Shown in pieces: positions 13,880-20,591 of a stretch of 35,982 bases of DNA; position 1 is the stretch's first letter, and every line of letters starts with the position of its first letter. This stretch comes from a virus. The position numbers were made by a program, and so were the translations under genes. The stretch is from the IMG/VR virus record IMGVR_UViG_3300035698_028457, positions 1 through 35,982 of that record; one strand, 5' to 3'. Below the pieces are notes generated by a model, which saw only the letters and a program-made list of their open reading frames with translations, searched no databases and had not been told where the DNA came from.

Positions 13880-14356
13880 ATGAAATATAGAAAAACAAAA
13901 GGAAAAACCTACGAAGAAATCTACGGGGTAGAAGTAGCAACCAAATTAAGAGAGATGAGGAGAAAGCATCAATTAGGAAACAAATATGGTCTCGGGACAA
14001 AACGTAGCGTGTCAGTCAAAAAAATACTGAGTGAGCAGAAAAAAGGAGCAAAAAATCCTAACTGGAATGGTGGTTGGGCATGGAAAGGAGATAAGGTCGG
14101 CTACGATGCAATCCACACGTATATCCAAAGGAGAAAAGAAAAACCAAATAGATGCGAATTCTGTCAGAAGAAAACCGAAAAATTAGACCTATCTTTTAAG
14201 CATCATGAGGGAGGTCATGAAAAAACAAAATATACTAGAAATCTAGAGGATTATCAATGGCTCTGTAGAAAATGCCATTATACATACGATGGAGCTTGGA
14301 AAATAAACAAACGGTGGTCTAATGAACAAAGTAGAACTTCAGAAAAAAAGAAATGA
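13880..14356 (+). CDS. Free-standing HNH endonuclease with NUMOD3-like N-terminus
   Basis: 158 residues. The N-terminal half has a NUMOD3-like DNA-binding repeat (EQKKGAKNPNWNGGWAWKG). The C-terminal half is an HNH fold with CEFCQKK (about residues 94-100), DLSFKHHEGGH (the catalytic His region) and LCRKCHYTYDG, the second CxxCH knuckle. HNH enzymes of this type make site-specific cuts and spread as free-standing homing endonucleases. It has its own TATA box and is leaderless, unlike the operon around it. Its last 35 bp contain the start of the next gene. These features suggest a mobile insertion. Confidence 0.8.
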   Translation: MKYRKTKGKTYEEIYGVEVATKLREMRRKHQLGNKYGLGTKRSVSVKKILSEQKKGAKNPNWNGGWAWKGDKVGYDAIHTYIQRRKEKPNRCEFCQKKTEKLDLSFKHHEGGHEKTKYTRNLEDYQWLCRKCHYTYDGAWKINKRWSNEQSRTSEKKK

Positions 14357-14642
14357 TGTGCGTCGATTATTGAGACACAGCTCAGGTATTCATGTAAATT
14401 GTATTCGCTTGAACATCGGCAACACGCTCGAGCATGAGCGCGCCAAGTTTGAGAAATGTTGGGAACTCAAAAATGCAGGAGAAGAATTCCTCACAGAGGC
14501 AGTATTCGAGAACGGACTCAGGGCGGACGTTGTAAATTTAGATCGGGGCATGGTATATGAAATTATAGCCTCGGAAGGGGAAGACTCACTCAAAAACAAG
14601 GCTTATTCTTACCCGTTACCTATCATTAAAATCTATTTATAG
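14322..14642 (+). CDS. PD-(D/E)XK nuclease-like protein
   Basis: 106 residues. The motif order fits a minimal PD-(D/E)XK fold: helix with HERAKFEKCWELKNAG, then EFLTEAVFENGLRADVVNLD (acidic motif, D at the end of a strand), then GMVYEIIASEGEDS (E on the next strand) and a last strand YPLPIIKIYL. In this group the final Lys is often replaced, as here (EIIAS), so activity is uncertain. The start lies within the 3' end of the HNH gene, in another frame. It may be a Holliday-junction-like or restriction-like nuclease. Confidence 0.55.
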   Translation: MNKVELQKKRNDVRRLLRHSSGIHVNCIRLNIGNTLEHERAKFEKCWELKNAGEEFLTEAVFENGLRADVVNLDRGMVYEIIASEGEDSLKNKAYSYPLPIIKIYL

Positions 14643-14650
14643 GTGGATTA

Positions 14651-14699
14651 TAGGGGCTTTATACGGGTATTTAACCCCTAAAACTACCACAAAATACCC
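14651..14699 (+). other. Possible H-type RNA pseudoknot or switch between two hairpins
   Basis: TAGGGG (14651-14656) pairs with CCCCTA (14675-14680), and GGGTATTT (14665-14672) pairs with AAATACCC (14692-14699). The arms interleave (a, b, a', b'), so they form either a pseudoknot or two exclusive hairpins. An outer GGTGG (14642-14646) can also pair with CTACC. The element follows the nuclease stop directly and precedes a TATA box, so it could be a terminator or a 3'-end RNA structure. Confidence 0.45.
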
Positions 14700-14703
14700 A
14701 CCC

Positions 14704-14713
14704 TTTTATAAAT
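14704..14713 (+). promoter_or_regulatory. TATA-box promoter
   Basis: TTTTATAAAT has an expected start near 14734, leaving about 20 nt of leader with GAGGTGA before GTG 14755. It would drive the 14.7-17.9 kb gene run. Confidence 0.65.
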
Positions 14714-14754
14714 GTTGCCTACGTGTAAATAGCAGAGCAAACGAGGTGATTGGA

Positions 14755-14988
14755 GTGAGAGAAGAATACGAAATTATACTGGAGAAAGAAGAACGAGAGA
14801 AGCTCATGACGCTATTAAACTCAACAGAGTCTGGGTTCTCTCAGCTCTACATAAAGATACAAAACGCAAAAGTCTCAAAATACTGCGACTGCGGAGAAGG
14901 ACTTGAACTCTCTGTGGAAATCACAAACGAAAGATGCACCCTCTGCCAAGCAATCAAAGACGAAGAAGAAGAGGAAAACGGGGACTGA
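14755..14988 (+). CDS. Small zinc-binding protein, 77 aa
   Basis: 77 residues from GTG 14755. The GAGGTGA at 14743-14749 is spaced correctly for this codon, while the in-frame GTG at 14746 lies inside it. The N-terminal helix (EYEIILEKEEREKLMTLLNS) is followed by KYCDCGEGLEL and RCTLCQAIK, giving two Cys pairs (CDC, CTLC), and an acidic tail (DEEEEENGD). No family is recognised. Confidence 0.65.
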   Translation: MREEYEIILEKEEREKLMTLLNSTESGFSQLYIKIQNAKVSKYCDCGEGLELSVEITNERCTLCQAIKDEEEEENGD

Positions 14989-14992
14989 GACT

Positions 14993-15259
14993 ATGACTGA
15001 AAAAATGGATGCTCAAGAAATACTCGAAGAAATGATGGCAGATGCAAGGAATGACACGGACGGAACCATTTATTTCGAAAGTCACGATAAGTGGCACAAA
15101 CTATTAGAGTCACTCCTATCATCGGGGGAGCCTGAGTTGCAAGAAGAGATCGATAATATCGAGACCTGCAAGCAATCCGGACTCCCCTCGCACAAGTGCA
15201 GCTGCGAGATTTGCAACCCACAAGAGGAAGAAACAGAAAAAATCGAGGAGGAGGATTAG
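14993..15259 (+). CDS. Acidic small protein with Cys cluster, 88 aa
   Basis: 88 residues from ATG 14993; the frame is open further upstream but only as overlap with the previous gene. It is acidic, with a C-terminal Cys/His cluster TCKQSGLPSHKCSCEICNP that could bind zinc. It is spaced four bases after the previous stop and abuts the next gene. Function is unknown. Confidence 0.65.
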   Translation: MTEKMDAQEILEEMMADARNDTDGTIYFESHDKWHKLLESLLSSGEPELQEEIDNIETCKQSGLPSHKCSCEICNPQEEETEKIEEED

Positions 15260-15754
15260 ATGGTAAAAGTACAAATGTCAGGAATTTTAAAAGAAATCAA
15301 AGACACAAAAAACCCAATAATAAAAATGTTGGTTTTTGAAAACAAAGGAAAAGTCGAAACAGCAAACGCATTCCTAAAGGGAATGGTGCTCCCCAAACTG
15401 CCCCTAGACAGAAACTACAGATACTCAATCACAGTCAATGGGAACTTCAACAATCTCGGGAAAACATACAACAAAGACAAAGTAGCAACCGGTTGGGACA
15501 TAGAAGAATTAGGAGAAGATGTCTGCCAGCCCGCGCCAATGGGAACCACTGGAAAAGTCCCCTCCCCTTCCACACCAACCCCACCTACAAACAACTGGCA
15601 AGAACAGAAGGAGCTAAAAATAATCCGCCAATCCTGCATGAGGTCTGCAGCCATGATTGTAGCAACTCAAAAAACAACCGATATCAATGAGGCAACAAAC
15701 GCAACTCTCGATATGACAAAAGCGTTCGAGAAATATTGCAACACGGGTGAATAA
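15260..15754 (+). CDS. Possible OB-fold ssDNA-binding protein
   Basis: 164 residues. Residues 1-85 are beta-rich and could form an OB barrel (MVKVQMSGILKEIKD, then RYSITVNGNFNNLGKTYNKD). A proline/threonine linker (PSPSTPTPPTNN) joins this to a helical C-terminal part (IIRQSCMRSAAMIVATQ; DMTKAFEKYC). A DNA-binding beta domain, a flexible linker and a small helical tail is a layout seen in viral single-strand-binding proteins. It is in the early region where replication functions are expected. The assignment is tentative. Confidence 0.4.
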   Translation: MVKVQMSGILKEIKDTKNPIIKMLVFENKGKVETANAFLKGMVLPKLPLDRNYRYSITVNGNFNNLGKTYNKDKVATGWDIEELGEDVCQPAPMGTTGKVPSPSTPTPPTNNWQEQKELKIIRQSCMRSAAMIVATQKTTDINEATNATLDMTKAFEKYCNTGE

Positions 15755-15961
15755 ATGAGACGTGGGTTCAATAGCAAAAACTGTCTCTCGAAGTCCAAAA
15801 GACGGAAAGAGAAGAAAGAAGAGAAGGAAAGTTTCAGAAAAAAATACCTGGAACTAAAAGCAAAACCACCTCCTCCTCCAGAATATACTGGTGGGGCCTC
15901 ATTTTCAGTAAAGAAAGTTTTAGCCGAGATAATTAAAATCGGAAAAGAAATGGAGCAGTGA
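15755..15961 (+). CDS. Basic hypothetical protein, 68 aa
   Basis: 68 residues, starting directly after the previous stop. The N-terminal half is very basic (CLSKSKRRKEKKEEKESFRK); a proline run (KPPPPPEYTGG) leads to a final helix. This is a likely nucleic-acid- or protein-binding peptide of no recognised family. Confidence 0.6.
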   Translation: MRRGFNSKNCLSKSKRRKEKKEEKESFRKKYLELKAKPPPPPEYTGGASFSVKKVLAEIIKIGKEMEQ

Positions 15962-15965
15962 TCAA

Positions 15966-16097
15966 ATGGCACGGACAGAAGAAATAGCTACAAAGCTCTC
16001 AAGTGAAGAGCTCAAATTAATCGAGAAAAAAGCAAAGAAGGAAGGACTGCCGACCTCAACTTATATGCGCATGGCCTCCCTCAAGTACGAGGGATAA
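15966..16097 (+). CDS. Ribbon-helix-helix protein, 43 aa
   Basis: 43 residues. The sequence EIATKLSSEELKLIEKKAKK followed by GLPTSTYMRMASLK is the strand-helix-turn-helix pattern of CopG/Arc/MobC-type ribbon-helix-helix proteins, with the usual Gly-x-x-x-Ser/Thr turn. Such dimers bind operators. The gene is too short for most gene callers but has clear homology-type structure. It probably regulates this operon or another viral promoter. Confidence 0.65.
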   Translation: MARTEEIATKLSSEELKLIEKKAKKEGLPTSTYMRMASLKYEG

Positions 16098-16098
16098 G

Positions 16099-16197
16099 GT
16101 GGGGCGCTGTAAAATTTGCGAAAATACTTGTAAAGGAACTCTCTGCGAAAGACACAAAGAGATGTATCCAAAATTAAATCTGAGGTGGAATCGATGA
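16099..16197 (+). CDS. Zinc-finger microprotein, 32 aa
   Basis: 32 residues from GTG 16099. It has GRCKICENTCKGTLCERHKE: C-x2-C-x3-C-x4-C-x2-H, enough for one zinc site. The frame begins one base after the previous stop and ends overlapping the next ATG (ATGA). Coupling on both sides supports translation. Confidence 0.45.
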   Translation: MGRCKICENTCKGTLCERHKEMYPKLNLRWNR

Positions 16198-16688
16198 GTC
16201 CAAGACCAGCATTACCTTCCGGAGCTACAATGTGGGAGCGATCCAAGAAGGTCAAACAATTTATGAAAAGACTATTGGGATTTAAACCAACTACAAGAGG
16301 CTCGAACTGGACCGCGATAATCTACTACCTCCACTACTTCGTGAGCAACAAACTAGTCCATGTTCACTTCGGAAAACACATCACAATAACTCTCAAGGGA
16401 TGGGATGCTTTATTTTTGATACCCTCTCCGGAAACAATTCGAAGAAGACGTGCAGAGATACAAAACGCAAAAGAATACAATACCTACGGGTCCGGCTGGA
16501 TGGATGCTTTATTTGCAGGACTCAAAGAAGATTCCCCTGGAGTAGAGTGGAGATGGAAATACCCGGACTTGAGACCTTCAGAAAGAACCATAATAAAAAG
16601 AAAAGCAAGAGAGCAAGCAGTAAGAAATAATTACGGATCAGGCTATAGTCTCGAAGACCATATGCCTATCGGAGTAGTGAGTGAATGA
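16194..16688 (+). CDS. HTH DNA-binding protein
   Basis: 164 residues from ATG 16194, with GAGGTGGA four bases upstream; an ATG at 16185 overlaps that site. The middle contains FGKHITITLKGWDALFLIPS followed by PETIRRRRAEIQ, and later PSERTIIKRKAREQAVRNNYG. The (P)SPETIxRRRxEIQ motif recurs in small DNA-binding proteins of archaeal and bacterial viruses and looks like the recognition helix of a winged-helix domain. The role may be early regulation or replication. The next start overlaps the stop. Confidence 0.55.
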   Translation: MSPRPALPSGATMWERSKKVKQFMKRLLGFKPTTRGSNWTAIIYYLHYFVSNKLVHVHFGKHITITLKGWDALFLIPSPETIRRRRAEIQNAKEYNTYGSGWMDALFAGLKEDSPGVEWRWKYPDLRPSERTIIKRKAREQAVRNNYGSGYSLEDHMPIGVVSE

Positions 16689-17248
16689 TTTTTCAAAGTA
16701 CAAATGAAGAAGGAATAACTAAAGCCGACTGGATGGCAACCCTACCGTTAGGGACTAAAGTCGTGACAAGAAGGCAACCTAAGTCAGAGGATGAATGCGC
16801 AATATGTAATTCAATATTTGCTTATCATAAAGAAGGGGATGCTACCCTTGAGTTGCGAGAAAAATGTGGAGAAACTCCATGTAATATGTTCTTCCCAGCC
16901 AAATACGCCATCGGAACTGAACACCCAATCCAGAGAGAAGAAGGAGAAGGGATGGAATTGTGTGATGAATGTAGCGGTCTCGCAAAACATCACGGACGGA
17001 GAAATACAAACAGGCATCACTCACACGAATTCAAACCCGTCCTCTACAAAGTCGTGTCTGGAATGTGGCACAAGGAATGGGCGAAAAATGCATTTACAGA
17101 TAAAAAAACACCTGCACTTTTCAAGTTATTAGATGATGAAGCAAAATTGGAAGGATTCGAAAAATGGGATTCTGTCTTAGAGTATTTTGCAAAAAAGAAA
17201 GTTAATCAAGATGTAATTTGGAGAGTAGAACTGGAGAGGATTCAATGA
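16685..17248 (+). CDS. ASCH/PUA-like protein with inserted zinc knuckles
   Basis: 187 residues. The start TLPLGTKVVTRRQ and the end LEGFEKWDSVLEYFAKKK with a final strand VIWRVELERI fit the two ends of an ASCH (PUA-related, RNA-binding) domain, in which GxK(V/T)xTxR opens the fold and EGF.S(W) precedes the last helix. Between them lies a Cys/His-rich insert (CAICNS; CGETPC; LCDECSGLAKHHGRR; NRHHSHEF). The family often binds RNA or modified nucleosides. The insert is unusual for an ASCH core. Confidence 0.5.
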   Translation: MIFQSTNEEGITKADWMATLPLGTKVVTRRQPKSEDECAICNSIFAYHKEGDATLELREKCGETPCNMFFPAKYAIGTEHPIQREEGEGMELCDECSGLAKHHGRRNTNRHHSHEFKPVLYKVVSGMWHKEWAKNAFTDKKTPALFKLLDDEAKLEGFEKWDSVLEYFAKKKVNQDVIWRVELERIQ

Positions 17249-17436
17249 GCAAACAAGGAGAAACAATCAGAAAAATCAATGAAAAAAGAAGGAGAAAAAA
17301 TCTCCCTGCGTTGGCAAATCCAGATTTAATACTTTTAGAAAAAAGAGGGCTGTTTGGTTCATCCAGAGTAACTGAGGCAGACTATGAAAAAGCAAGAAAC
17401 GAATGCCTTGCAGATGGTTTGAGGAGAAACCAATGA
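17245..17436 (+). CDS. Basic hypothetical protein, 63 aa
   Basis: 63 residues from ATG 17245, with GGAGAGGA upstream and overlapping the previous stop. It is basic at the N-terminus (IRKINEKRRRKNLPALANPD) and helical at the end (TEADYEKARNECLADGLRRN). No family is recognised. Confidence 0.6.
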   Translation: MSKQGETIRKINEKRRRKNLPALANPDLILLEKRGLFGSSRVTEADYEKARNECLADGLRRNQ

Positions 17437-17618
17437 AGCACAGACAATTAATCCACCAACAAGAAGCGGTCCTTGAGCTAAAAGCAAAAGAGATCATGGA
17501 GTCTGAAAATACATGGCAAAATAAATACTTTGAATTACACAAGCTAATCATTATGGATCGCGGACTAAAAGAATCCGATATAATACTGGGGAAAATCGAG
17601 GGCGGAATCTATGAGTGA
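17433..17618 (+). CDS. Hypothetical helical protein, 61 aa
   Basis: 61 residues from ATG 17433, overlapping the previous stop. It is mostly one charged helix (QQEAVLELKAKEIMESENTW) with a short C-terminal segment. No family is recognised; it overlaps the next start by eight bases. Confidence 0.6.
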   Translation: MKHRQLIHQQEAVLELKAKEIMESENTWQNKYFELHKLIIMDRGLKESDIILGKIEGGIYE

Positions 17619-17862
17619 ATTTCTAATCACGGATATAAGACTTGGAACGGGAACTAAACAAGACCAAAACTATGTCCTCATACTCCAAAACAACAAGACA
17701 AAAGGACACTGGACCTACAAGCTCCGAAACGAACTCACCCAACAAGAGATCGAAGCTCTCAAGTCCAGAAGGGACGGGCAAAATCCATTGGGAGTAGCCA
17801 AATTTAAGAGGATCAAGACAGACAGGGGTGGGTATATGCACCTGGCGGAAGTAGGATTTTAG
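17611..17862 (+). CDS. Beta-rich hypothetical protein, 83 aa
   Basis: 83 residues. The N-terminal two thirds are beta (FLITDIRLGTGTKQDQNYVL, then LILQNNKTKGHWTYKL), then a short helix, then a last strand GGYMHLAEVGF. It resembles a small nucleic-acid-binding barrel, but I do not recognise a family. It ends the early run; a structured intergenic region follows. Confidence 0.55.
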   Translation: MSEFLITDIRLGTGTKQDQNYVLILQNNKTKGHWTYKLRNELTQQEIEALKSRRDGQNPLGVAKFKRIKTDRGGYMHLAEVGF

Positions 17863-18012
17863 GGATGCACTGCCTTTAGGGAGTTCTTCTTGCAAATGCA
17901 TGTTGATCACACCTCCCTATTGGCGCATAAACCCTAACGGGTATAGAGGGGGTGACTACTTGTCTTCGAACTGCAAGCTGTCTCCCAAGCCCTCTCTATC
18001 AAACATATACCC
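17863..18012 (+). terminator. Structured intergenic region, probable transcription end
   Basis: 150 bp with several stems. TAGGGAG (17877-17883) pairs with CTCCCTA (17913-17919). ACCC-TAAC-GGGT lies at 17931-17942. ATAGAGGGG (17943-17951) pairs with CCCTCTCTAT (17990-17999) with one bulge, and CTTG/CAAG (17959-17962, 17974-17977) lies inside it. GGGTAT (17939-17944) can alternatively pair with ATACCC (18007-18012). TTTAGGGA occurs twice. No tRNA fold results. It separates the early run from the AbrB promoter and could end transcription or act as an RNA element. Confidence 0.4.
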
Positions 18013-18021
18013 TTAAATATA
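18013..18021 (+). promoter_or_regulatory. TATA-box promoter of the AbrB/ParB/methyltransferase run
   Basis: TTAAATATA is centred at 18017, with an expected start at 18040-18044. That is at the in-frame ATG 18039 or a few bases before GGGGGA and ATG 18057, so the transcript has almost no leader. Confidence 0.6.
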
Positions 18022-18056
18022 CATAAGTATTAATATTTATGGATATGGGGGATTTT

Positions 18057-18281
18057 ATGAAATTACTAAATATAACGAAAGTACAGGAAATGAAGAATGG
18101 GCAAATGTCTATTGTTTTTCCACAAGACGTTAAAGAAAATGCAAAAAGAAAAGGCTGGAATAAAGGCGACAAAATCGAACTCTACGAACACGGTGGAGGA
18201 TTCTTCATGAAAAGAAACGACGCTGGATCACAAGCCAACAAGGCCCAAGAGAAGGCAAGAAAAAACTCTAAATCTAAATAA
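18057..18281 (+). CDS. AbrB/SpoVT-like DNA-binding protein
   Basis: 74 residues from ATG 18057, which has GGGGGA four bases upstream. An in-frame ATG at 18039 would add six residues (MDMGDF) and could be used if the transcript is leaderless. The sequence KVQEMKNGQMSIVFPQDVKE, then GWNKGDKIELYEHGGGFFMK, is the swapped-hairpin pattern of AbrB-type regulators, with GD(K/E)hEL marking the hinge turn. A basic tail follows. It probably controls its own promoter or the following ParB and methyltransferase genes. Confidence 0.7.
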   Translation: MKLLNITKVQEMKNGQMSIVFPQDVKENAKRKGWNKGDKIELYEHGGGFFMKRNDAGSQANKAQEKARKNSKSK

Positions 18282-18290
18282 GGTAATTCC

Positions 18291-18830
18291 ATGACTAAAG
18301 AATGGAAGAAATCTAAAAAAATAGAGATAACTGTCAAAGGTACAAATCTTCTCGAACTCAAACAATTTGAAAACTTTCAAGGAAATCTAAAAGAAATCTC
18401 AGAAGAGGCTTTGGAAAAACTCAAAAACAATATCATCAAGAACGGATTTTGCGCACCCATATTTGTTTGGTCCGGAAAGAAATTTATTTTAGATGGACAC
18501 CAAAGAATCATTGCAGTAAAAAGTCTAATCGAAGATGGATACGTTTTAGAGAATAACGAGCTCCCATACATTGAGATCGAAGCCAAAGACAAAAAACAAG
18601 CAGCCGAATTAGTTTTGTCTTACAATTCCCAATACGGAGAAATCACCGAAGATGGATTAAAAGAATTCAAAGACAAATTCGAATTAGACCTCAGCGAATT
18701 AGATAATACAATAAATATCCCGATAGGCTTGGATGTGGATGTGAATCTCACAGAAGAACCAAACGAGAAAGATCTCTCTGAAGAATTGCCCACAAAAAAC
18801 AAATGCCCAAAATGTGAGTACGAATGGTAA
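18291..18830 (+). CDS. ParB N-terminal-domain-like protein
   Basis: 179 residues. The N-terminal 110 residues have the ParB/Srx order: ELKQFENFQGN, then KNNIIKNGFCAPIFVWSGKK, then the signature FILDGHQRIIAVKSL (a GHxR box, here GHQR), then ELPYIEIEAKD and AELVLSYNSQYG. The C-terminus carries a CPKCEYEW knuckle. This layout is common in virus genes next to DNA methyltransferases, where the domain may act as a nuclease or CTP-dependent clamp rather than in partition. It overlaps the methyltransferase start by seven bases, so the two are made together. Confidence 0.75.
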   Translation: MTKEWKKSKKIEITVKGTNLLELKQFENFQGNLKEISEEALEKLKNNIIKNGFCAPIFVWSGKKFILDGHQRIIAVKSLIEDGYVLENNELPYIEIEAKDKKQAAELVLSYNSQYGEITEDGLKEFKDKFELDLSELDNTINIPIGLDVDVNLTEEPNEKDLSEELPTKNKCPKCEYEW

Positions 18831-19816
18831 AACCAACAGTTATCAGTTTATTCTCTGGATGTGGCAGATCTTCTTTAGGATACAAACTCGCAGGGTACAG
18901 AGAATTACTCGCAATCGATTTCGATGCAAATGCAGTTGAAACATTCAAACTCAATTTTCCAGAAGTCGAATGCTGGAAAGCAGATATTACACAAATCACT
19001 GGCAAACAAATAATGGATGCAACAAAACTCGAACCAGGGCAACTAGATATTTTAGATGGGAGTCCGCCCTGTCAGGGATTCTCAACAGCTGGAAAAAGAA
19101 AAGTAACGGATTCGAGAAATCGATTATTCGAATCATACGTGAGACTAATTCAAGAACTCAAGCCAAAAATCTTTGTCATGGAAAACGTCTCCGGAATGGC
19201 AAAGGGAAAAATGAAAGGACTGTTTAATGAAATCCTCAAGACATTCAAAAGTCTAAATTATGAAGTACGCGCAAGGCAACTAAATGCAAAATACTATGGA
19301 GTACCACAATCAAGACAGAGGATCTTCTTCATAGGCGTAAGGAAAGACCTAAATACGCCACCTCTATTCCCAACACCATCTCCAAAACTAATAACAGTAA
19401 AACAAGCATTAGAAAAACTCCCACAACAAAACACAGAACTAAAACACCCCTCAGGGAAATTAATATCATTGACAACAAAACTCAAGCAAGGAGAAGAAGC
19501 AAGCAAATATCACATAAAAGGAAACTATTTCAATGTCAAAAAACTCCATAATAATAAACCTTCTATGACTGTGACAAAACTATTTAGCGATGGCGCGGCC
19601 GGACTAATCCACCCTCTCAAAAATAGATTTTTAACAATTCCTGAATGCAAACGGATCTGTAGTTTTCCAGATGATTTCAAATTAATAGGGTCCTTTAAAG
19701 ATAAGTGGGCAAGGTTGGGGAATGCCGTGATGCCTCTCCAGATGAAGGCTATTGCGCAAACTCTCAAAAAAGGAATTTTAGATGATTATTATGCCAAAAC
19801 CCAGTCAAAAGGATAA
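18824..19816 (+). CDS. DNA (cytosine-5-)-methyltransferase
   Basis: 330 residues, full length. Motifs are in order: I, SLFSGCGRSSLGY (residues 8-20), for S-adenosylmethionine; IV, GSPPCQGFS with nucleophile Cys83; VI, MENVSGM with Glu120; VIII, QSRQRIFFIG; IX and X, IPECKRICSFPDDF and WARLGNAVMP. It transfers a methyl group to C5 of cytosine in a target that cannot be read from sequence. No matching restriction enzyme is visible, so it is likely a solitary viral enzyme protecting against host restriction or marking the genome. It overlaps ParB upstream and the small terminase downstream. Confidence 0.92.
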   Translation: MVKPTVISLFSGCGRSSLGYKLAGYRELLAIDFDANAVETFKLNFPEVECWKADITQITGKQIMDATKLEPGQLDILDGSPPCQGFSTAGKRKVTDSRNRLFESYVRLIQELKPKIFVMENVSGMAKGKMKGLFNEILKTFKSLNYEVRARQLNAKYYGVPQSRQRIFFIGVRKDLNTPPLFPTPSPKLITVKQALEKLPQQNTELKHPSGKLISLTTKLKQGEEASKYHIKGNYFNVKKLHNNKPSMTVTKLFSDGAAGLIHPLKNRFLTIPECKRICSFPDDFKLIGSFKDKWARLGNAVMPLQMKAIAQTLKKGILDDYYAKTQSKG

Positions 19817-20318
19817 ACTCGTTAGAAAAGCGCCTGACCGTTCAAGAATAAAGACAGTCAATGAAAGAGCCAAATTTGATGCTCAGGTCGCGGATCTTAG
19901 GCTCAGAGGACTTATTTTTGATGAGATCGCTAAAACCTTAGGATGCGCAAAAGGAACTGCTCATGCAGCTTACAAGCGATTCCAAACAGAATTCAAGAAA
20001 AATCACATGGACGACCAATCTGTACTACTTGCAGAATATCATGGGCGTATGGAGAAAGCTTGGAAACTTCATCATGCAAAATGGCAAAGCACAATCCCTC
20101 TCGATAAAAACGGAAAAATAATTAAGGGACAAGTCGGGGATCTCAAGCACATCAAAGACGGGATCGATATTCAAAATCAAATGTTCGACCGGTTGCAATC
20201 CGCAGGGCTACTTCCAAAGGTCAAAGAAAGAATCGAAGTGTCACAACCGACCACGTTTAAGTTCATAGTAGCAAAAGAAAAGCCAAAAACAAAGAGTAAG
20301 AAAACATCATGTCAATAA
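19782..20318 (+). CDS. Terminase small subunit
   Basis: 178 residues from ATG 19782 (AAGGA is spaced about eight bases); ATG 19791 (MPKPSQKDK) is the other candidate. The N-terminal helix-turn-helix LRGLIFDEIAKTLGCAKGTA would bind the packaging site. A long helical middle (LLAEYHGRMEKAWKLHHAKW) would build the oligomer, and a basic Lys-rich tail could contact the large subunit. The gene lies about 1.6 kb upstream of the large terminase, separated by inserted genes. Assignment is by architecture and position. Confidence 0.7.
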   Translation: MIIMPKPSQKDKLVRKAPDRSRIKTVNERAKFDAQVADLRLRGLIFDEIAKTLGCAKGTAHAAYKRFQTEFKKNHMDDQSVLLAEYHGRMEKAWKLHHAKWQSTIPLDKNGKIIKGQVGDLKHIKDGIDIQNQMFDRLQSAGLLPKVKERIEVSQPTTFKFIVAKEKPKTKSKKTSCQ

Positions 20319-20330
20319 ACCAAACCAAAT

Positions 20331-20350
20331 CGGAGGCATCCCCTGCCTCC
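20331..20350 (+). terminator. GC-rich hairpin after small terminase
   Basis: GGAGGCA (20331-20337) and TGCCTCC (20344-20350) form a perfect 7-bp stem with a 6-nt loop (TCCCCC), 12 bases after the small terminase stop. No T-run follows, so this may be an RNA-end or boundary structure rather than a classical intrinsic terminator. It sits 20 bp before the next TATA box. Confidence 0.45.
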
Positions 20351-20370
20351 ATTCCACCCCACAAGAATAG

Positions 20371-20380
20371 TTATATAAAT
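20371..20380 (+). promoter_or_regulatory. TATA-box promoter, leaderless DUF2080 gene
   Basis: TTATATAAAT is centred 26 bp before ATG 20402, with no ribosome-binding site between. Initiation is probably leaderless, which decides that start against the longer in-frame ATG at 20309. Confidence 0.7.
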
Positions 20381-20401
20381 CTATATAGGTTTTATATATC
20401 T

Positions 20402-20590
20402 ATGAAGAAAGTAGTAAAATCATTCGGGAAAGGTGGGATGCATATTTACCTAACGAAAAAAGATGGATTCAAAGTAGGGGACGAAATAGATCTCCCACAA
20501 AATACTCACAAAGTTGATTCGGATAAACAAATTCGAGAAATAGTGAGGGAAGAAATTGATAATTATATGTCGGAGAAGAGAGGATATTGA
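20402..20590 (+). CDS. DUF2080-like small protein
   Basis: 62 residues from ATG 20402. The N-terminus KKVVKSFGKGGMHIYLTKK followed by GFKVGDEIDLP matches the DUF2080 family, small archaeal proteins (AbrB-like beta fold) often coded with transposons or other mobile elements. A C-terminal helix (IREIVREEIDNYMSEKRG) follows. It has its own promoter and precedes an HNH endonuclease, so the pair may have arrived together. It probably binds DNA; the partner is unknown. Confidence 0.65.
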   Translation: MKKVVKSFGKGGMHIYLTKKDGFKVGDEIDLPQNTHKVDSDKQIREIVREEIDNYMSEKRGY

Positions 20591-20591
20591 A

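Noticed and set aside
17939-18012. tRNA-like fold around TTCGAA
   Set aside because: The stem lengths and loop sizes do not fit a cloverleaf; treated as intergenic hairpins.
20309-20401. Longer start for the DUF2080 protein
   Set aside because: The extension would translate a hairpin and TATA box; family similarity begins at ATG 20402, which suits leaderless initiation.
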